NCBI GenBank assembly: GCA_039707465.1
Contig: CM077644.1
Span: 203,136,462-203,200,461 of the forward strand
Source: Rhabdophis nuchalis
Lineage: Eukaryota > Chordata > Lepidosauria > Squamata > Natricidae
Length of the DNA: 64,000 nt
Reading direction: 5' to 3'
The notes under the pieces were generated by a model. That model was not told the DNA's origin and made no database searches. It worked only from the letters and a program-made list of their open reading frames with translations. The translations under genes and the position numbers were made by a program. This document shows, one piece after another, positions 33,011 through 47,025 of this stretch (position 1 is the stretch's first letter; every line of letters starts with the position of its first letter).

Positions 33011-33780
33011 CATATAAACATGAAACCACTGAGAAAATCCAAACGTCGTACTATTCCTTAATGCTGATATGCAGAGGTCTTTGGGATTTCTGCAGTTAAG
33101 CAAAAGGTCTAGCAGGCATTTAGAATCTTACACTAAAGTAATGGCAGAAACAAATGGAGAAATTGAAATTTCTATGGAATTCAGCTTAGTTCTATGTACT
33201 GAATTCTATCTATGTCCAGACATATCTTCCAATATTTTCAAAACTAACATTTTTGAATATTGGATAAAAGTGATTCACAAGGCAAGCCTCTGTTTCATAC
33301 ATTTTTAAAATAGCTTATAGGAAAAGATAAAACAGTTAATGCATTTTAATATTGATGCATTCTTGCAAGTCTCCAATTAAAATTTATGCTATTCCTATTT
33401 CCTTTGTTTATAATTTATTTAATATCATTGCATTTAACAGATGTCACGATTCAGACAATTCCTATAAACAGGAATAATCAACCCATTTAAAATTGGTCTA
33501 TATTCTGGACCAGATGGCTTTATCTACACATGTATTTTTCCTGGAATTACAACACACATTCTGTGGTACATAGAAACAAATGATTAACGTGCTCACGAAT
33601 CACTCTTTTGTTTTTCAAATTAAAAGTGCCTATATCTTTATAATAAATATAAAATATAAAGATTACATAAAAAGTTTTCAAAATGTGCACTAAAGAGATG
33701 AAAAAGTTGTTGCTAAGCTAGGAACAAATAGAATTTGCACTAATGAGAAGCTGTCATATGAAGAAATACTTGGATTTTAA
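33010..33780. other. AT-rich intergenic DNA, nothing recognised
   Basis: No gene or repeat signal. Confidence 0.5.
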
Positions 33781-33783
33781 ATA

Positions 33784-33787
33784 TCTA

Positions 33788-33875
<88 letters not shown>

Positions 33876-33876
33876 A
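33784..33876. repeat. (TATC)n microsatellite
   Basis: About 22 near-perfect tetranucleotide copies. GATA/TATC arrays are abundant in snake genomes. The plus-strand frame reading YLSIYLSI is a repeat artefact. Confidence 0.97.
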
Positions 33877-33879
33877 TCA

Positions 33880-36355
33880 TCTCTGTCACAAATACAAGCA
33901 CAATATTCATCTGTTGTTTTGTGTTTAATTTATTACAGATATTTTAAAATATGTATTATATTTTGAAGTCTTTTTTCAGAATAACACATCTTATTTGTTC
34001 CATTTTCCACAAGAAAACACTGAGAAAGTGCGCTATCAATATTAAATTACTGATTTAATTTCAGAAAAGTATCCCTAATGAGTTTTTGGTGTGCAAAAAT
34101 GGAGTTCATGGAATTTGACATATTATGACAGAAGGGATATAGAATTTGCAGCAGTTAAAATTTTCAAGTCATTCAAAAATATATTGCCAAAAAGTACATT
34201 ACAACCATCAATTTTGATATTCAAAACATTGCTCAGTATAGGATAAGCTCCATTTAGAAATGTAGCCTCTGCAGCATAAGTACTTAACAGAAACATGTTC
34301 AAAAGAAAACAGCAATTATTTTTCATCATTAAGTGTTAAATTGAAATAACAGCCATCCAATATATGGTCAGCATAATTAAACATGCAGAGTAGAAGATGA
34401 TGTTGTAGCCTAAATGGGCCTTATTTGGAATAGGTGTTTTCCCACTGTAAGCTTTATCTTGTATGTTAGAAGTTACAACGACAATCTGCTGTCACACTAT
34501 AACATTCAAGGAAGAAAGAATATGCAATATTAAAACTTTCCTCTAATATTTTTGATAAGTTCTGTCATGAGTATTCTACATTCAAAAATATAAAAACATT
34601 GGCTAGCTTCAGATATCATGTTCTTTTCTTAGTTTGTTGGTTTGCTCTTAGGATTTTCCATCCAAATATTTGTCAGTATACTTTGCCATCTACTTGAAGG
34701 TGTCCTTTTTGCTTTTCTGCGCCTTCCACTCTTTAGTAATCATTGCTATTTAAATATTAGGCCTAGGACAGGTCACAGGTCATTAAGGTCAAACAGAGTT
34801 GTAGAAAAGTTCTGCCCATATTCATACTAGCCAGCATGAGGAAACTCAGTTCAAACCATAATTGCTATGACCTGGTTGTTGGCAGTGATTAGTCTCTTTA
34901 TACTTAGCTATTTGAAAAACTAAATATTTATGCATTTAATATGCATTAGTCATAAAATCTTAGGAAAAATGTTGAAGAAGTGTGAGTGAATAGTTTCTAA
35001 TCAATTTTTCCATTATCTGTTTGACTATTTGCTGTAGCTTCTCTCTCTTTTACTTATCTATACAATGTAGTTTTGATATTTATTATTTATTGCAGTAATT
35101 TATATGATATCTCTTATAGAATTTAGGCAGATGTCATATAAATCGTATTGATACTCTTTAACATTTTTATACTGCTTATTAGACACATTATCAAATGAAA
35201 ATAAGTGTACTTTGGTTGTTTGAAAATATAACTCATTTGATGGCTTTATTGTCTAAGCATCTCCTAAATGTAGGATATAGAAATAACATCTTTAAACAAC
35301 TAGATGTCAGAAACGTGTTGGTTTTTTTTGCTAAATTGAGTAGACCTATTCATTAAGTTGTTTGTGACTTTGAGAATGTGGTAGTTGAAATGCATCATCA
35401 GGAAACTTTCAATTTGGATTTCTGCACTGAACAGGATGTTGGAGTCAGTGATTCCATACAGATGCAGTATGTAGCAGTAGGATCTGTTTTTGAATGTAAT
35501 ACTTGACACTAAAATATAGATAAAAATACATCAGTTAATTAAATAGGCTTTGAATATAAAGAACTATCTTCCTTTTAAAATCCCCTTTCTAAAAATAATG
35601 CTAAATGGATGAAAAACCTGTGTATACAATTCTTGAAACTGTTAGAAAAATCCTACTTAAATTTTAGTAATGCTTTGCAACAAGGAGTTGGACAAGTCTC
35701 CCTTATGAATTATCTGTTAGTATAGCAGTCAATTTTTTACAATTGTCCCCATTGCTTTTTCTTTCCAATTAATGCAATTGGTATATCCAGAACTTCTAAC
35801 ACCTGTGATCCTTCATCAGACTGGCTAGGAATCTTCAGAATTGCAAAGGGAGCCTGACTTGGGGAGCTGGATTTCGCAGGATGCAAAACTTTGAAATCTG
35901 TTCTTAGGAAAGATAGACTGAAATGTACACAATGCTTTTCTGCAGCTCCTGTGCATTGCAATGGGAGGTGTTCAGTAGAACTTCCCAATGGAGGTCTCAT
36001 AAATCTATTGTTCCATTCTACATTGACTCAATACATCTCTCATTCTTTTTTAAAAGGCAATTGTTCAAAAGTAACAAGTGCCTATCTTGTAATTCCCTAT
36101 GTTGCTATCAGAGTTTATTTAAGATGGTATCCTGTAAATATAACCATAGTCAGAAGGAAGTTCCCTCACTCCCCATAGGGAAAATAGTAAAACGTGCAGA
36201 TTTCTCTCTCACTAGCCTCCTTTCTTTTCTTTCCTTTTTTGTAAAGCTGGAAATGTCTATGACATGAAGGTCAGTGCTGGTGAAATTCTGAATAGCAAAT
36301 GAACAGAGCTGCCTGGTTCCACAATTAAAGAATAACTGACCCCTGGTGAGATTTT
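33880..36355. other. AT-rich intergenic DNA, nothing firmly recognised
   Basis: No gene, terminal repeats or known family. Frames at 35891-36178 and 35923-36267 overlap in different phases with no domain signal. Confidence 0.45.
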
Positions 36356-36359
36356 TTTA

Positions 36360-37260
36360 AAAAAATTGCAGTGTTTATGTCAAAGCTATAAATTACTGCA
36401 AGATGCCAGATCACTTGTGATCTTGATACCACTCCATTTAGCCTTTTGAAGTATGGCGGCTTCTCCTGGAGACAGTGGTTGCAATCTCCAAAGCCCAGCT
36501 GCTACACAGCTTCTATTCATTCAGGGGGTTGTCATGTAAGCCTCACTGAAGTGCACAAGGATGTTAGGGCTGCGGGGTTTGGTGGTTTGCACCTGATGTG
36601 AACAGATCCTTCTGGAGAATAAATGTTTTCTTTTGCTTCTCCTTAGGGTGACCATTATCTACGGTTGGTTCTATAGACAGTAAGTCATTAATTAAAGGCA
36701 GTTTCTTTGTACATGGCTTACTTCAAGGCTGGGCTTATTTCTCCTTGTTCTCCTTCACCAAATGATCCCTCCCGCTCCTTCCAGGAATCCAGCCTTTTAA
36801 GGATTTCTTTTTTAAGCATTTTTCTTCAAATCTCCATTCTGCCACAAGTATTCATCTTAAGAGACAGGGAAGTGAAAGGCTAGGTTAAGAAAAACACAGC
36901 CACCTCCAAAGTGCTAAAACTGCAATAAACCCATCACCTCAAACAACAGCGAAGCATGAAAAGATAAAAAACAGCCTGCCAAGAATGTACTAACCACCCA
37001 TTCACTTTTAAATGCTCTCCACACTTCAGTGCACAGACCTAATTACTTTTCTGCATTCCCAAATCCACTTTGCTGCACTGCAATCAGAAACCTGGCATTA
37101 AAATATTTTAGACTCTAAGGATCAAGGCTAATTATGGGCCTAAGCAGCACCTTTTGGTTTTCTTTCTCCTTCTACCTCTTATTCTCTTCTTTGGGGCTAC
37201 TTTAAAGCACGCTCCGTTGGAGAAAGGCTGCCCAGTCCCAGTTGGGGGTGAAGTAAAGAC
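36360..37260. promoter_or_regulatory. Candidate conserved non-coding block
   Basis: Unlike its surroundings this stretch has balanced composition, no repeat signature, no coding frame and few simple repeats. It holds dense transcription-factor-like words such as 'ctccatttagc', 'gcagatc', 'cctaattac', 'gctaattatggg' and 'gtcaaagctataaatt'. The call rests on texture alone; nothing here proves constraint or function. Confidence 0.3.
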
Positions 37261-37261
37261 A

Positions 37262-38312
37262 GAATAAAACAAAAAAGCCACTCAGTTCAATTCAGTAAGC
37301 TTCAATGAAGCCGGTATATTTAATGTGAGCCTAGGGTTAGCCTACAGAATGCAATATTCTCAACAAAAAAAGAGGTGTTTAAGGTTGGGCAAGGCCCCAT
37401 AAGGCGGTTGTTGGTGTTTAAGCAGTACACCAAGGTATTTAGCTCTAAGGGTTTCTAAACATTCCAGCTGAGAAGAACACCACCTCTTTACAGTAGCTGC
37501 TTAAAGTTTGGGGAGTGGGTGTTTGGGAACGTCCCTTCTCCCTTGTATTGAAAGGTCAACAAACAGTAGGAAAGATCATGTCATAACAAAAATGGAACCC
37601 TTTATTAGAGAGTATCATGATAGCTAATGGCACTATTAAGATAAGCTGCAGATATGTATTAAATCAAATAGTTGCTTAAACAATATCACATTCATTAGAA
37701 CATTCATGTGAGAAACATTCTCATTTTGTTCCATATCTTGGCCAGGAAATCGAAACCATTATATGGTGGATAGAATAGGCAACCACCTGTCATTATATTA
37801 TCTTCACATTGCATCACAAATATAGTACATTTATATTATACAGAGTTTGTTTCTTGGCATTTATCAAAATGCCAAGAGGAGAGTTGGGTTCTGAATTTTT
37901 TTTCATACTCACGTATATCCATGAAAACGATGGGCAATATTTTACCTTGAAAAAATATTTTTCTTCTCCACATTTAATAATACAAAATAAATAAGAAAGT
38001 GTAGTTCATACAACTAAAATTACAAGAAACTAACACAGTAGAACCAGTTACTTTATGGAGCTTGAGGGTTAAGCTGAATATTGCAAGCTTCCTATACTTA
38101 GATCCAATTAATCTAATATGGATATAAACTTTTTTAAGATATGTGGATCGGGCTCTAATGGGATATGAGTTCATTTTAATGACTAATAGTCACTGGTCAG
38201 CTTCTAATCAGAATATAAAGTAAAATTATAGCAGCTTCAAAAATAATAATTTGCAGGATTATGATAGTGTCTAGCCACTAGAAAGGAAAACAAGCACATT
38301 TCTGGATTCCTT
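37262..38312. other. AT-rich intergenic DNA, nothing recognised
   Basis: No frame above about 66 codons, no repeat family. Confidence 0.5.
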
Positions 38313-38316
38313 CTTT

Positions 38317-38317
<1 letters not shown>

Positions 38318-38385
<68 letters not shown>

Positions 38386-38460
38386 CTTTATTGTCATTGT
38401 AATAATAAAATTACAATGAAATTGGTTTGAGCGCCAGGTGGAATACAGAAAGCAGTGATA
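38318..38460 (-). repeat. (AAT)n microsatellite beside a short LINE-like tail
   Basis: About 22 copies of aat (38318-38385) are followed on the plus strand by 'ctttattgtcattgt' and 'attacaatgaaattgg'. Read on the minus strand this is 'ccaatttcattgtaat...acaatgacaataaag', a terminal pattern seen at the 3' ends of some vertebrate LINEs, with the att array as its tail. The 132-aa minus-strand frame with poly-isoleucine comes from the array. Confidence 0.6.
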
Positions 38461-38495
38461 GCTACAATAGGAATCTCTCTCCAGGCAAATGAAAA

Positions 38496-38545
38496 GGCCG
38501 ACAAATGACAGTTGAAATAAAATGGCCGACAAATGACAGTTGAAA
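38496..38545 (+). repeat. Tandem duplication, 28-bp period
   Basis: 'ggccgacaaatgacagttga' occurs at 38496 and again at 38524, identical over about 22 bp with a 6-bp spacer. Confidence 0.95.
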
Positions 38546-38549
38546 AGGA

Positions 38550-41500
38550 TCAATTGTACTTTGTCTTTTATTATCCATTTCTTCAAATCTGTTTGGCATT
38601 TTAGGAGTTGGTGGAAGAGGAGCACGTCTCTTTTTCTTTTTTGTTTCTTGTTGCAATGAACTTTGAGGAATCGCACTTAGCACTACTTTTTCACATAGAC
38701 ACTCTAGTTATTTATTTATTTTATATACAAAGTGAAGAAAATGTCCCAACAGTTGATTAAAATTAACAGTACTAAGGCTGCAACTTTTACTAATGATTAA
38801 AACCAAAACATACATCTTGATATGGTGGTTCTGAAATAATAAGGGGTTATAGTATGGAGCATGAACACTGGCCCTGCAACTAACAATTAAAACTCCTTGT
38901 TAGGCAGGTAATTTATTCTAGTCATCAGCATCAAATATCAGACAAAAAGGGGGAAAAACAGTAATTAACTTCATATAATTCAAAGACTTGAAAGCTATTA
39001 ATTCTAAGGAAATAAAAACACAGTGCTTTTTATAAAGTGTGCTTCATTTTAAAGGTAGTAATAAGAGAAGGGCCCTGACTGTGACCTTTTACACTTCAAG
39101 GTGAAAAAGTAGGCGAAGACACTAATCACAGGACTTTTCTACAGAAAACAGTTTTTGAGCTAAGGTCAAAGATCAAATATGCAGGGATTATTACCTGTTT
39201 CATATAAAGATCTGATGCACAGTAGAAACATAAGACTCAATTGACAAGATACAATAGTTTATAAATTATAAAATAATTTCGTAAATATGCACCAGAGTAT
39301 ATTTTGACAAAGAAGTTTTGCCTATGATAAAGTTCTTCTTTGGGTGAGAAACCTAACATTTGGGCATTATTTAAAATACTTTCAGCTCATCATCCATTTG
39401 CAATATTTTATATTATCTGAAAGGAGATATAGAGAATATTTGTTTTTGGATTAACTACTTGTACATATATTTGCTTCTTGTTGCCCCCCCCCCCCCCCCT
39501 TAAACATTGTCTCATTCCATTTTTGTAGCTGTAATAATTTTAACTGTAATTTCAATAGTAAGACATTTTAGTTTTGGTTATGTACTTTCGGTATGGTTAT
39601 GTTTTCAGTACCAGAGATGGAAACTCGAGCTCAGACATAAGAGCATGTATGTGTTTTTATATATGTAGGGTAGGTATACTCTGGGTTTTTCAATTAAACA
39701 ATGTTATCTATCAGAATCCTGTCTGCAGGAGGAAACGTCTCTGAGAACTGAATCCCCCCCCCACTGCTGTTTAGAAGAATTGCGAAGACTTTCCTCCCAG
39801 GTTATTAGCAAGAGAGATAAAAATCTTTACTTTGTTTCCATCTAGTCTGTCCTTCTCATTTTTTCTCCCCTTTTATTGTAGTTTCCTTGATTTGATTGTT
39901 TAAGTCGTTCCGAGTCAAGAGCTATACAAGTTTGATAAATAAATATACCACCACATAATAACATTTTATAATGTTTAAATAAGAGCATATAATTTCACTC
40001 AAAAAGATAAATATATCAGATGTATGTATAAAAATTATGTGCATAATTTTTCCATATTTTTGTTACCCACTGCAAAGGTATATTATAAAAGTAAGGTGTA
40101 TTAAATAAAGGATGAGCAGAAAATATCTTTGTGTCGAACAACAACTTTGAGTGATATTCAGGTAGGAGTCCACCTTCGTCACCACATGCCACTGTGATTA
40201 CTTAAAGGGGAATTCTACACAAAGATAACATGAGTACATACTGAAATGAGATATTGAATGAGTAAGATATTAATTTTCCCCCTATGGAACTTGCTTAAAC
40301 ATAGTATTTTGTATTGAAATGTTAAATAGGTAACTTAAAGAAAAGGAACAATCCATCTACGAACAAAAGTATTATCCTTCCCTCCTAAAAGATAAACATT
40401 CTAAAAAGTGCCTGTTTCCCAAAGACTCATGAATGAAAACAGTAACACATTATAAATTTCAGTAAAACAACAATGTCTTCAGGAGCAGAAATTCTCTGTC
40501 AATCTCTAAGGTATTATAACCCCATATTTTGTGACAAATTAGTCCACGTTATATGATTGAAATATAAAAACATTCTTTTGACCAGAGACCATGATTCAGT
40601 TTGCTTTCATTGCTAGCTAGCTGCCTTGTATAATTTATATTTTCCTATTCAGTTTGAAAAACTGCAACATAAAATTGAGAAAAAAAACCCCATCCTAATT
40701 AATGACATAAAGCATATGTGTTTAATTTGTAGAAATTAGCTTATTTAAACAGCTATGGTACTTAGGCTACCAATATGGAATTCAGCTAAGGCTGAGTAAT
40801 AATAGCAGTGAGAGACCAAATTAAGAAGATGCTGAAGATTCAACAGACTTTGAGCTGATTACCCATGGCCATCAGCAAAAACAAAATCAATAAATGAATT
40901 AACAAGCAAGCAAATCAGTATGTGGTAACAACTAACAGTTCCAATGTTTGCTAAATACAACTTTCTACATAATTAAGAAAAGCAAAAAACACAAGTATTT
41001 TCTTATAATTAAAATTGATGTTATGTACGATAGGGTTCTACAAGTTATTTATCTCATGAAGGCATGCAACCCAAAAGCTCTTTGAGTCTTTACAGTAGAA
41101 ATGTCAAAAGTAGGGTCAATTTTTTGGGGTGGGGAGTTTAGCCTATTCCAATTTATTAACAAATCTTTAAAGAGGGGTTATCATTTAATAATGGCAACTT
41201 TGATATTTTGGATGAATTTGTGGCCTTTTTTATTCATAATCTAAATATGTTCTCAAGCTTCCTTTGGGAAAGAAATAATGCACTCACAAATGTAAAAAGG
41301 TTTGACATATTTATCATGAAGTAATAACCTGTTAAGAAATTCCAAGTTTTTTTTTTTTGTATTTTGCATTGTATATATATAGAAATATATCCTGCCTCAC
41401 CACATTATTTTGAGAAAATAAATATGAAACCAGAAACTTCGTTCATCTGTTCTTGGGTTAGTCCTTTTTAAATTGCTTTTCCTCCCCACTTCCATCAACT

Positions 41501-42478
41501 CAATCTGTCGGGGTTTTGATCCCCATCTCCCTAAACTCCGCCTACTGCCATATTTTCTCTCTCATTCTTGTTTTTATGCAGAGCTAAGAAGAATAAACAG
41601 AACTGTTGAGAAAAACTTGTCCAGTTACATTCAGAACCTCTAAGGGCTGGTGCTGGTTAAAGGCTGCCTGTTCCCCATCTGTAATGGTCAGAATAATGTT
41701 ATATATAAGAAGGAAACTACTATTGTCTCTAAATTGCAGATTGTATATGTTAAAATCAAATTGCAAATTAATTATAGTTCTCATTAAAGCATCATCATAT
41801 TATAAATTTGCAACCCAAATACTAACAGCCTGGTATTTCCCTAACTAGAAAACTACATAGTTCAGTACTTTTAAACCCCACCCCACGCACCAATATTGTT
41901 CCATGCTAGATGTTCATATTACCCCGTATTTCTCAAATACAGTACATTGGAGCCACAATTATCAGAACTGCAAGTTGGTGTCTTCCAGATCAGTCCGATG
42001 CCCTTCAAATCTTCTGCTTTAGCTAAGATAGTCAAAGACCCAGAATCCTAATTATTCTTGCTTCAGGTGTTTTGACTTATTTGAAAAATACTGTTTTCTC
42101 AACTGAAAGGTCTCAACTAGAAGACCATGCAGGCATAAAAGTTTACTAACATGTAGTATTACTTTCTGTTAATTTGAATATTGCATTTTAAATTAAACTT
42201 ACCTTTATTATATACTTGACTCGGTTTTGTGTAGTCTGTTTTGATGTAAAAGCTTCAGAGCTTCTGATGAGGGAATGAATTAATCCAATACAACTACACC
42301 TGCTTCACTCCGCTAACAAACTGGCATCTAAAGCCTAAAGAGTGCCTGACCTGACTTATTGTGTCTTTCCCCTCAGCAAAAGAGTCATATCATCACTGGA
42401 CCAAAGGTGAATTGCCTAGAGACACCATTGGAATGAATTTTTTGCAGTCCCGTTTTGTCAGATATTCAAACCACTTCA
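38550..42478. other. AT-rich intergenic DNA with minor repeats
   Basis: Contains a C16 run at 39484-39499. A probable short L2-type tail lies at about 39905-39950 ('ccgagtcaagagctatacaagtttgataaataaata'-type text). Near 41500-41620 a patch with 'agaataaacagaact' could be a piece of an LTR. No gene seen. Confidence 0.45.
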
Positions 42479-42479
42479 T

Positions 42480-43640
42480 TTTGAAGCGTGGGGACCTTTA
42501 ACAATGTCATGTTTATCTATGCTCAAAATACTGGGGAGGGACACTTGCTGCTGATCTGCTCAGATGAATGCAGCAAAATACACATTCCAGAATAAAAGAA
42601 TTTCTATTGAATGTGTACATTTTTTTTCTCCAATTAAATGTTTTGCTTGACAAGATTATTATTTCCAGAGGAGGGAAATATGGAAGATGACACTTGCGCT
42701 GACACCTTTAACTTTACTCCTGGAGTTGAATATACCCACTAATGCTTTCAAATGCATAGGGGTATCTATACATTTGGAATGTTGACGTTCATATGTGTTA
42801 AGCAGAAGGATTGAAGTACAAAGTCAAAAACACAGACTGGGTTTCTGCCTCTTGAATCTGCCAAGAGACTTCCTGTGGTTGCCAGTTTTCCATTGAAATG
42901 TTGCCCTATATTTATAGTTTTCTTAATCCCTACAGCAAAAGAGCCTAATATTCATTTAAAACCCAATAACAATTAAAACCCCCAATAACAATTAAAACCT
43001 GCAATGAGCAACTGCTCCAGCTTTGTTTATTGCAGACATAAATAATCATACTCCAATGAACATGTTAGCATCTATGATCTTTTCCTCGAATTAAGGTTGC
43101 CTGGAGACCGCTTGCTTTGGCTACTGTAAATATGACATGAATTATTTCCAGGAAATGGTGTTTTACATGCTGGGTTTGAAGTAAATTATTTTCTTCTAAT
43201 ATACCTACACAACTGTCACAAGGAATTACACTGCAGATTTAGTGATGTTAAGTGTCAATTGTAATTTGGTGACAGCCATTTTATTGGCTATGAATATTGC
43301 TCTGCCAGGACCTGCTTCTCAGTATGGAGGCCACCGTATCATTAAAAACCAGTGATCCTTCACTGATGACATAATTTGACTGGCAGGGAGAGGAGCAGTG
43401 AGGGGCTCACTTCCACCTGCACAGAATCTGCTGCGTGTCAGAGATGAATTTGCCTTCAAATTAAAAACAGCACAGCAGACTAGTGGCGGTGATGTTGCTT
43501 GATTTCTTTTAAGGAGTTTCTCTGGAACGGTTACTGAGCAGCTGATAGGAGTCTGCTTTAATATGTCAAACATATATATTGTGCAGCCTGTAAACATTTC
43601 AAATATTTTTAGCCAGATGGCATAAAGTGAGTTATCTGTG
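42480..43640. promoter_or_regulatory. Candidate conserved non-coding block
   Basis: A long repeat-free stretch with homeodomain-like and other regulatory words: 'tccaattaaatg', 'ttgtttattgcagacataaataatca', 'gtgacagccattttattggc', 'cttcaaattaaaaacagc'. It has a mixed, complex composition unlike the neutral AT-rich flanks. No coding frame makes sense (the 92-codon minus-strand frame 43319-43597 lacks a start context and domain). It resembles the vertebrate non-coding elements seen in gene deserts around developmental regulators, but that is a judgement from texture only. Confidence 0.33.
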
Positions 43641-43649
43641 AAATAGTTT

Positions 43650-46600
43650 TCAGCTGAATTGAGTCACATATCTTCCCCCCCCTTCCTTTCCCTGCATACT
43701 CATCTATCCGTCCCTTCTTTTGTCTGTAGTACTACCTCTGCAATAGGCTCAGGGTATTAAATTTAATCTGTTAAAATGGGGAAAAACATAAAAACCAGTG
43801 TTTTAACAGATAAGATAAATCATGCAAGCAGCGTAAAAATTTACAGTAAGAGCAAACCCATAATCGTACATTCTGAAAATTTTATAAACTGACAATTCAA
43901 GTTATGTGTTTTATGCTAATATACAGAACAGCAAGATCTAATAAACTCTGTTATACTCATAAATAGTGGAAAATCTGAATAGTGGAAATCACACAGACAC
44001 ATACAACATGCACTTTGCCTGTGAAAAAGGAAATAGATTCTAAGACTTAGTAAATTTAAATCAATACAGCAGCATTCCATTTTCAGTATTTAAATTAAAT
44101 TTTTTGCTGCAAGGCATTGGAAGGAACAAAGCAAAGTACCTTAAAAGAAAGTGTTTCCCTGGTAATTTCACCTAATTTCACACCTATTTGGCAGCTTCTC
44201 TTAGCCAATTGGTTTAGTTGAATATGCTGACAACAGTATCCCCTCAAGAATGATCTTGCTGCATAAGGTGTTTCCTGCTTTGATTTACTCTTTAAATATA
44301 AGCATGGAAAATAACTTTTCCTCCACTTTTACCACCATCTTACCATTTAAATGTGCTTTTACATTTTTGCCATTGCCATTCTACTTAAAACAAAACAAAA
44401 CCCCAGATCCCTTTTCTGAACAATAAATAGCATAAATTATTCAGCCAATTTCAGTCTGGTGACATAAATCATACTCTAGGCAACACACTACTTATGACAA
44501 ATGCTTTGTCTAAAAGACACATACCATTGAAAGTTTAATCAGAAGCCTAAAACATTTCAGTCTTGCTCAGTTTTTTTTTTCTTGGCAAGAAATTAAGATA
44601 TACATTTTAAAAAAAATATTCTTCCATCTTCCAAGAATTGAAGCAAAGGGGGATATTAAGGCCATCTTTATTCACTTATGGATAAATGTCATTCAAAAAA
44701 AGGTTTTCCTAATGAACTGGCAAAATCTTTTAACTTTCTGAAATATTGGTCCATATTGTTTCAAGACATTAATCTGTAAGAGTAAATTGGACTTTTGCTA
44801 CCATAGTTTTATTGGTAATCAAAAATATCCAGTTTAAAACAAAAAATCTGTAAAAATTACTTATAACAAATCTCTTTCTTCCATTCTCTCTTTAGGGAAC
44901 ATAAAATTAAAAAGCAGAAATGTAAATAGGAATTTCAAAATGTTTACTTCAGTCCACATAAGGGGTCCATATAAGGGATTAAAAAAAGTTAATACAATAA
45001 TGTATTGCATGTAAAAAAGGGCAAATCCTTGATACTAGTATTGATTCTTGATTTTTCATCTCCTGTCTGGATAAACCTACATGCCCAATTTCCTTGTGCT
45101 CATCTTATTTTGAGATAATGCCTAAATTCTGGAAGCCACGGTGATGTGGATTGGAGGAAGACAATCAGGAGTCAAGCCATTTAACTCTGAATCTTTCTTG
45201 ATGAATTAAGGCCAGATATTATTTCTCACTCTTATTTACCTCAAACAGTTGTAATGAAGGTAAAAATGGGAAAGTCATAAGTAGCAACATAGAGTCAAAA
45301 TAACCAAGATGTTAATAAGGGATTTGGGATTGATATAGGTGTTGGTCTAACATTAGCTCCTATTGTACATCCATGAATGATACGAAAGTTTTGATTTTTA
45401 CACAAAATGGAATTTCTTCCAGGTTGATACTATATGAACTAAACTCCTAATTTGATCATGCTGCAATTTTTAAAATTATCCTCCGCATTCCATACTACAA
45501 TAAGTCACAAGTGACACGTGAAAATATTCATTAAATCAATATAAAGATATACATAAATGAAACAGAAATGTATTGTAATTGCAGCCATATAAATAAAATG
45601 TTCACCCAAGTCTGGCAGAATCAACAGATTGCCTTTATTTTCTCTTCTCTTCCCTCAGAATAGTAAGAAGGGCTTCTCAGAAAAAGGCACTGCACCTACA
45701 GAAAGTCATTTGTTTGTTCTTCAAGAGTTCATTGCATGCAAAGGTTTAGGCATCCTTGGTCAAATAGGATATTTGAATGGATCCCTAAGTGATTGCAATT
45801 GACACAGCTTTATAATTTACTCTTGGAAAGGAGCTATATTGAGCAGTTTTATTACAGCGCTATAAAACAAGAATTCAATACCTAGTTCAAGTGCAAATGT
45901 TCTAACATTTTCTTCTCATTTGTATTGCTAAATTTTGTTCATACTGAAAAGCTTTTGTTCTTTTTTAAAGATAGGATATCTACTTCTCAGCTTTTTGAAA
46001 AAATGTTTCCTGCTATGAGGATTTCCCACTATCAGGTATCTTTATGGCAAGTTGCCACTTTTGTCAGAATGATGACAGTGGCATCACAACACTGTGGTGC
46101 CAGCTCTGTCTTTTTTGGATGTGTGTGATGCTGGGATTCAAATAGGACAGGGCAAAGCATGCATCAGCATGATACTACCCAGCTGACATCTGGCTCTTAT
46201 TGTCCTCTTTGTAGCTGCTACTGATATCTTTTTAAAAAAAAATCAGAATACAAATTCATAATGTGCATATATGCATTGCATTTTTTAAAATTGTGAAATA
46301 TTGTGAACAAAATATCAGAATGATACATTGAAATTATTTCTGGAAGAACTCAAACAGACTATTTGAAAACTATTCAAAAGCCATTTTTGAAATAACTTAG
46401 CGAGGCTAATTTAATTTGAATCTTAAGGTTGTAAATAATTTCCTCTGAATTAAACATTTTTGCCTTAAATGTATTTTATATAAACACATCCAATGTGTAG
46501 AATATAACAGTAGTATTTATTTATTTATTTATTTGTTAATGTTTGAAAACTGCCCAATAATGGAACCTCTCTGGGCAGTTTGCAATAAAACACAGTAATG

Positions 46601-46690
46601 CATGCAGTCTGAGTGATAATATCAAACCAAATACAAAATAAAATACAATATAAACTAGGCAGCCACAAGTTGGTCATTCAAAAACTGAGA
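43650..46690. other. AT-rich intergenic DNA, nothing firmly recognised
   Basis: No gene. A (TTTA)n run lies at about 46516-46533. The region 46050-46230 is less AT-rich but has no recognisable family. Confidence 0.45.
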
Positions 46691-46759
46691 ATTAAAATGC
46701 AGTTACATAGAACTAAGAATGTCCCACAGTTCTTTTCCTCACAGAGGCCCATGTCACTT

Positions 46760-46990
46760 CATTTGGCAAGGGGACCTACTGGTAGTGTGGCAGGGTTGGT
46801 CATTGAATGACATTAAAGTTCTGCCAGTTATATACATACAGGGAAAGGCATTTCCTCAGGTCCTAGGATGTTGAGGGTTTAAAGCTAAAAACCCAGCACT
46901 TTGAATTTGGTTTGTAAATAGATTGGCAGCCAATGTACATAGCAAAGAAATAGCTTATGTTCATATTGGCCTGTTGGGACACTGTCTTTG
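46760..46990 (+). repeat. Ancient amniote interspersed repeat, copy 2
   Basis: Carries 'ctgccagttatatacat', 'gggtttaaagctaaaaaccc', 'agcactttgaatttggtttg' and 'gattggcagccaatg', the same ordered landmarks as 27186-27500 but diverged. Same strand as that copy. Confidence 0.6.
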
Positions 46991-47025
46991 TCCAGGTAAT
47001 ATTGCAGGTGGTAAATCAGCCAAAC

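Noticed and set aside
39484..39499. C16 homopolymer
   Set aside because: Simple slippage tract with no structural partner; length may also be an assembly uncertainty.
43319..43597. 92-aa minus-strand frame inside the candidate conserved block
   Set aside because: I could not see a domain, and conservation (if any) more likely reflects non-coding constraint.
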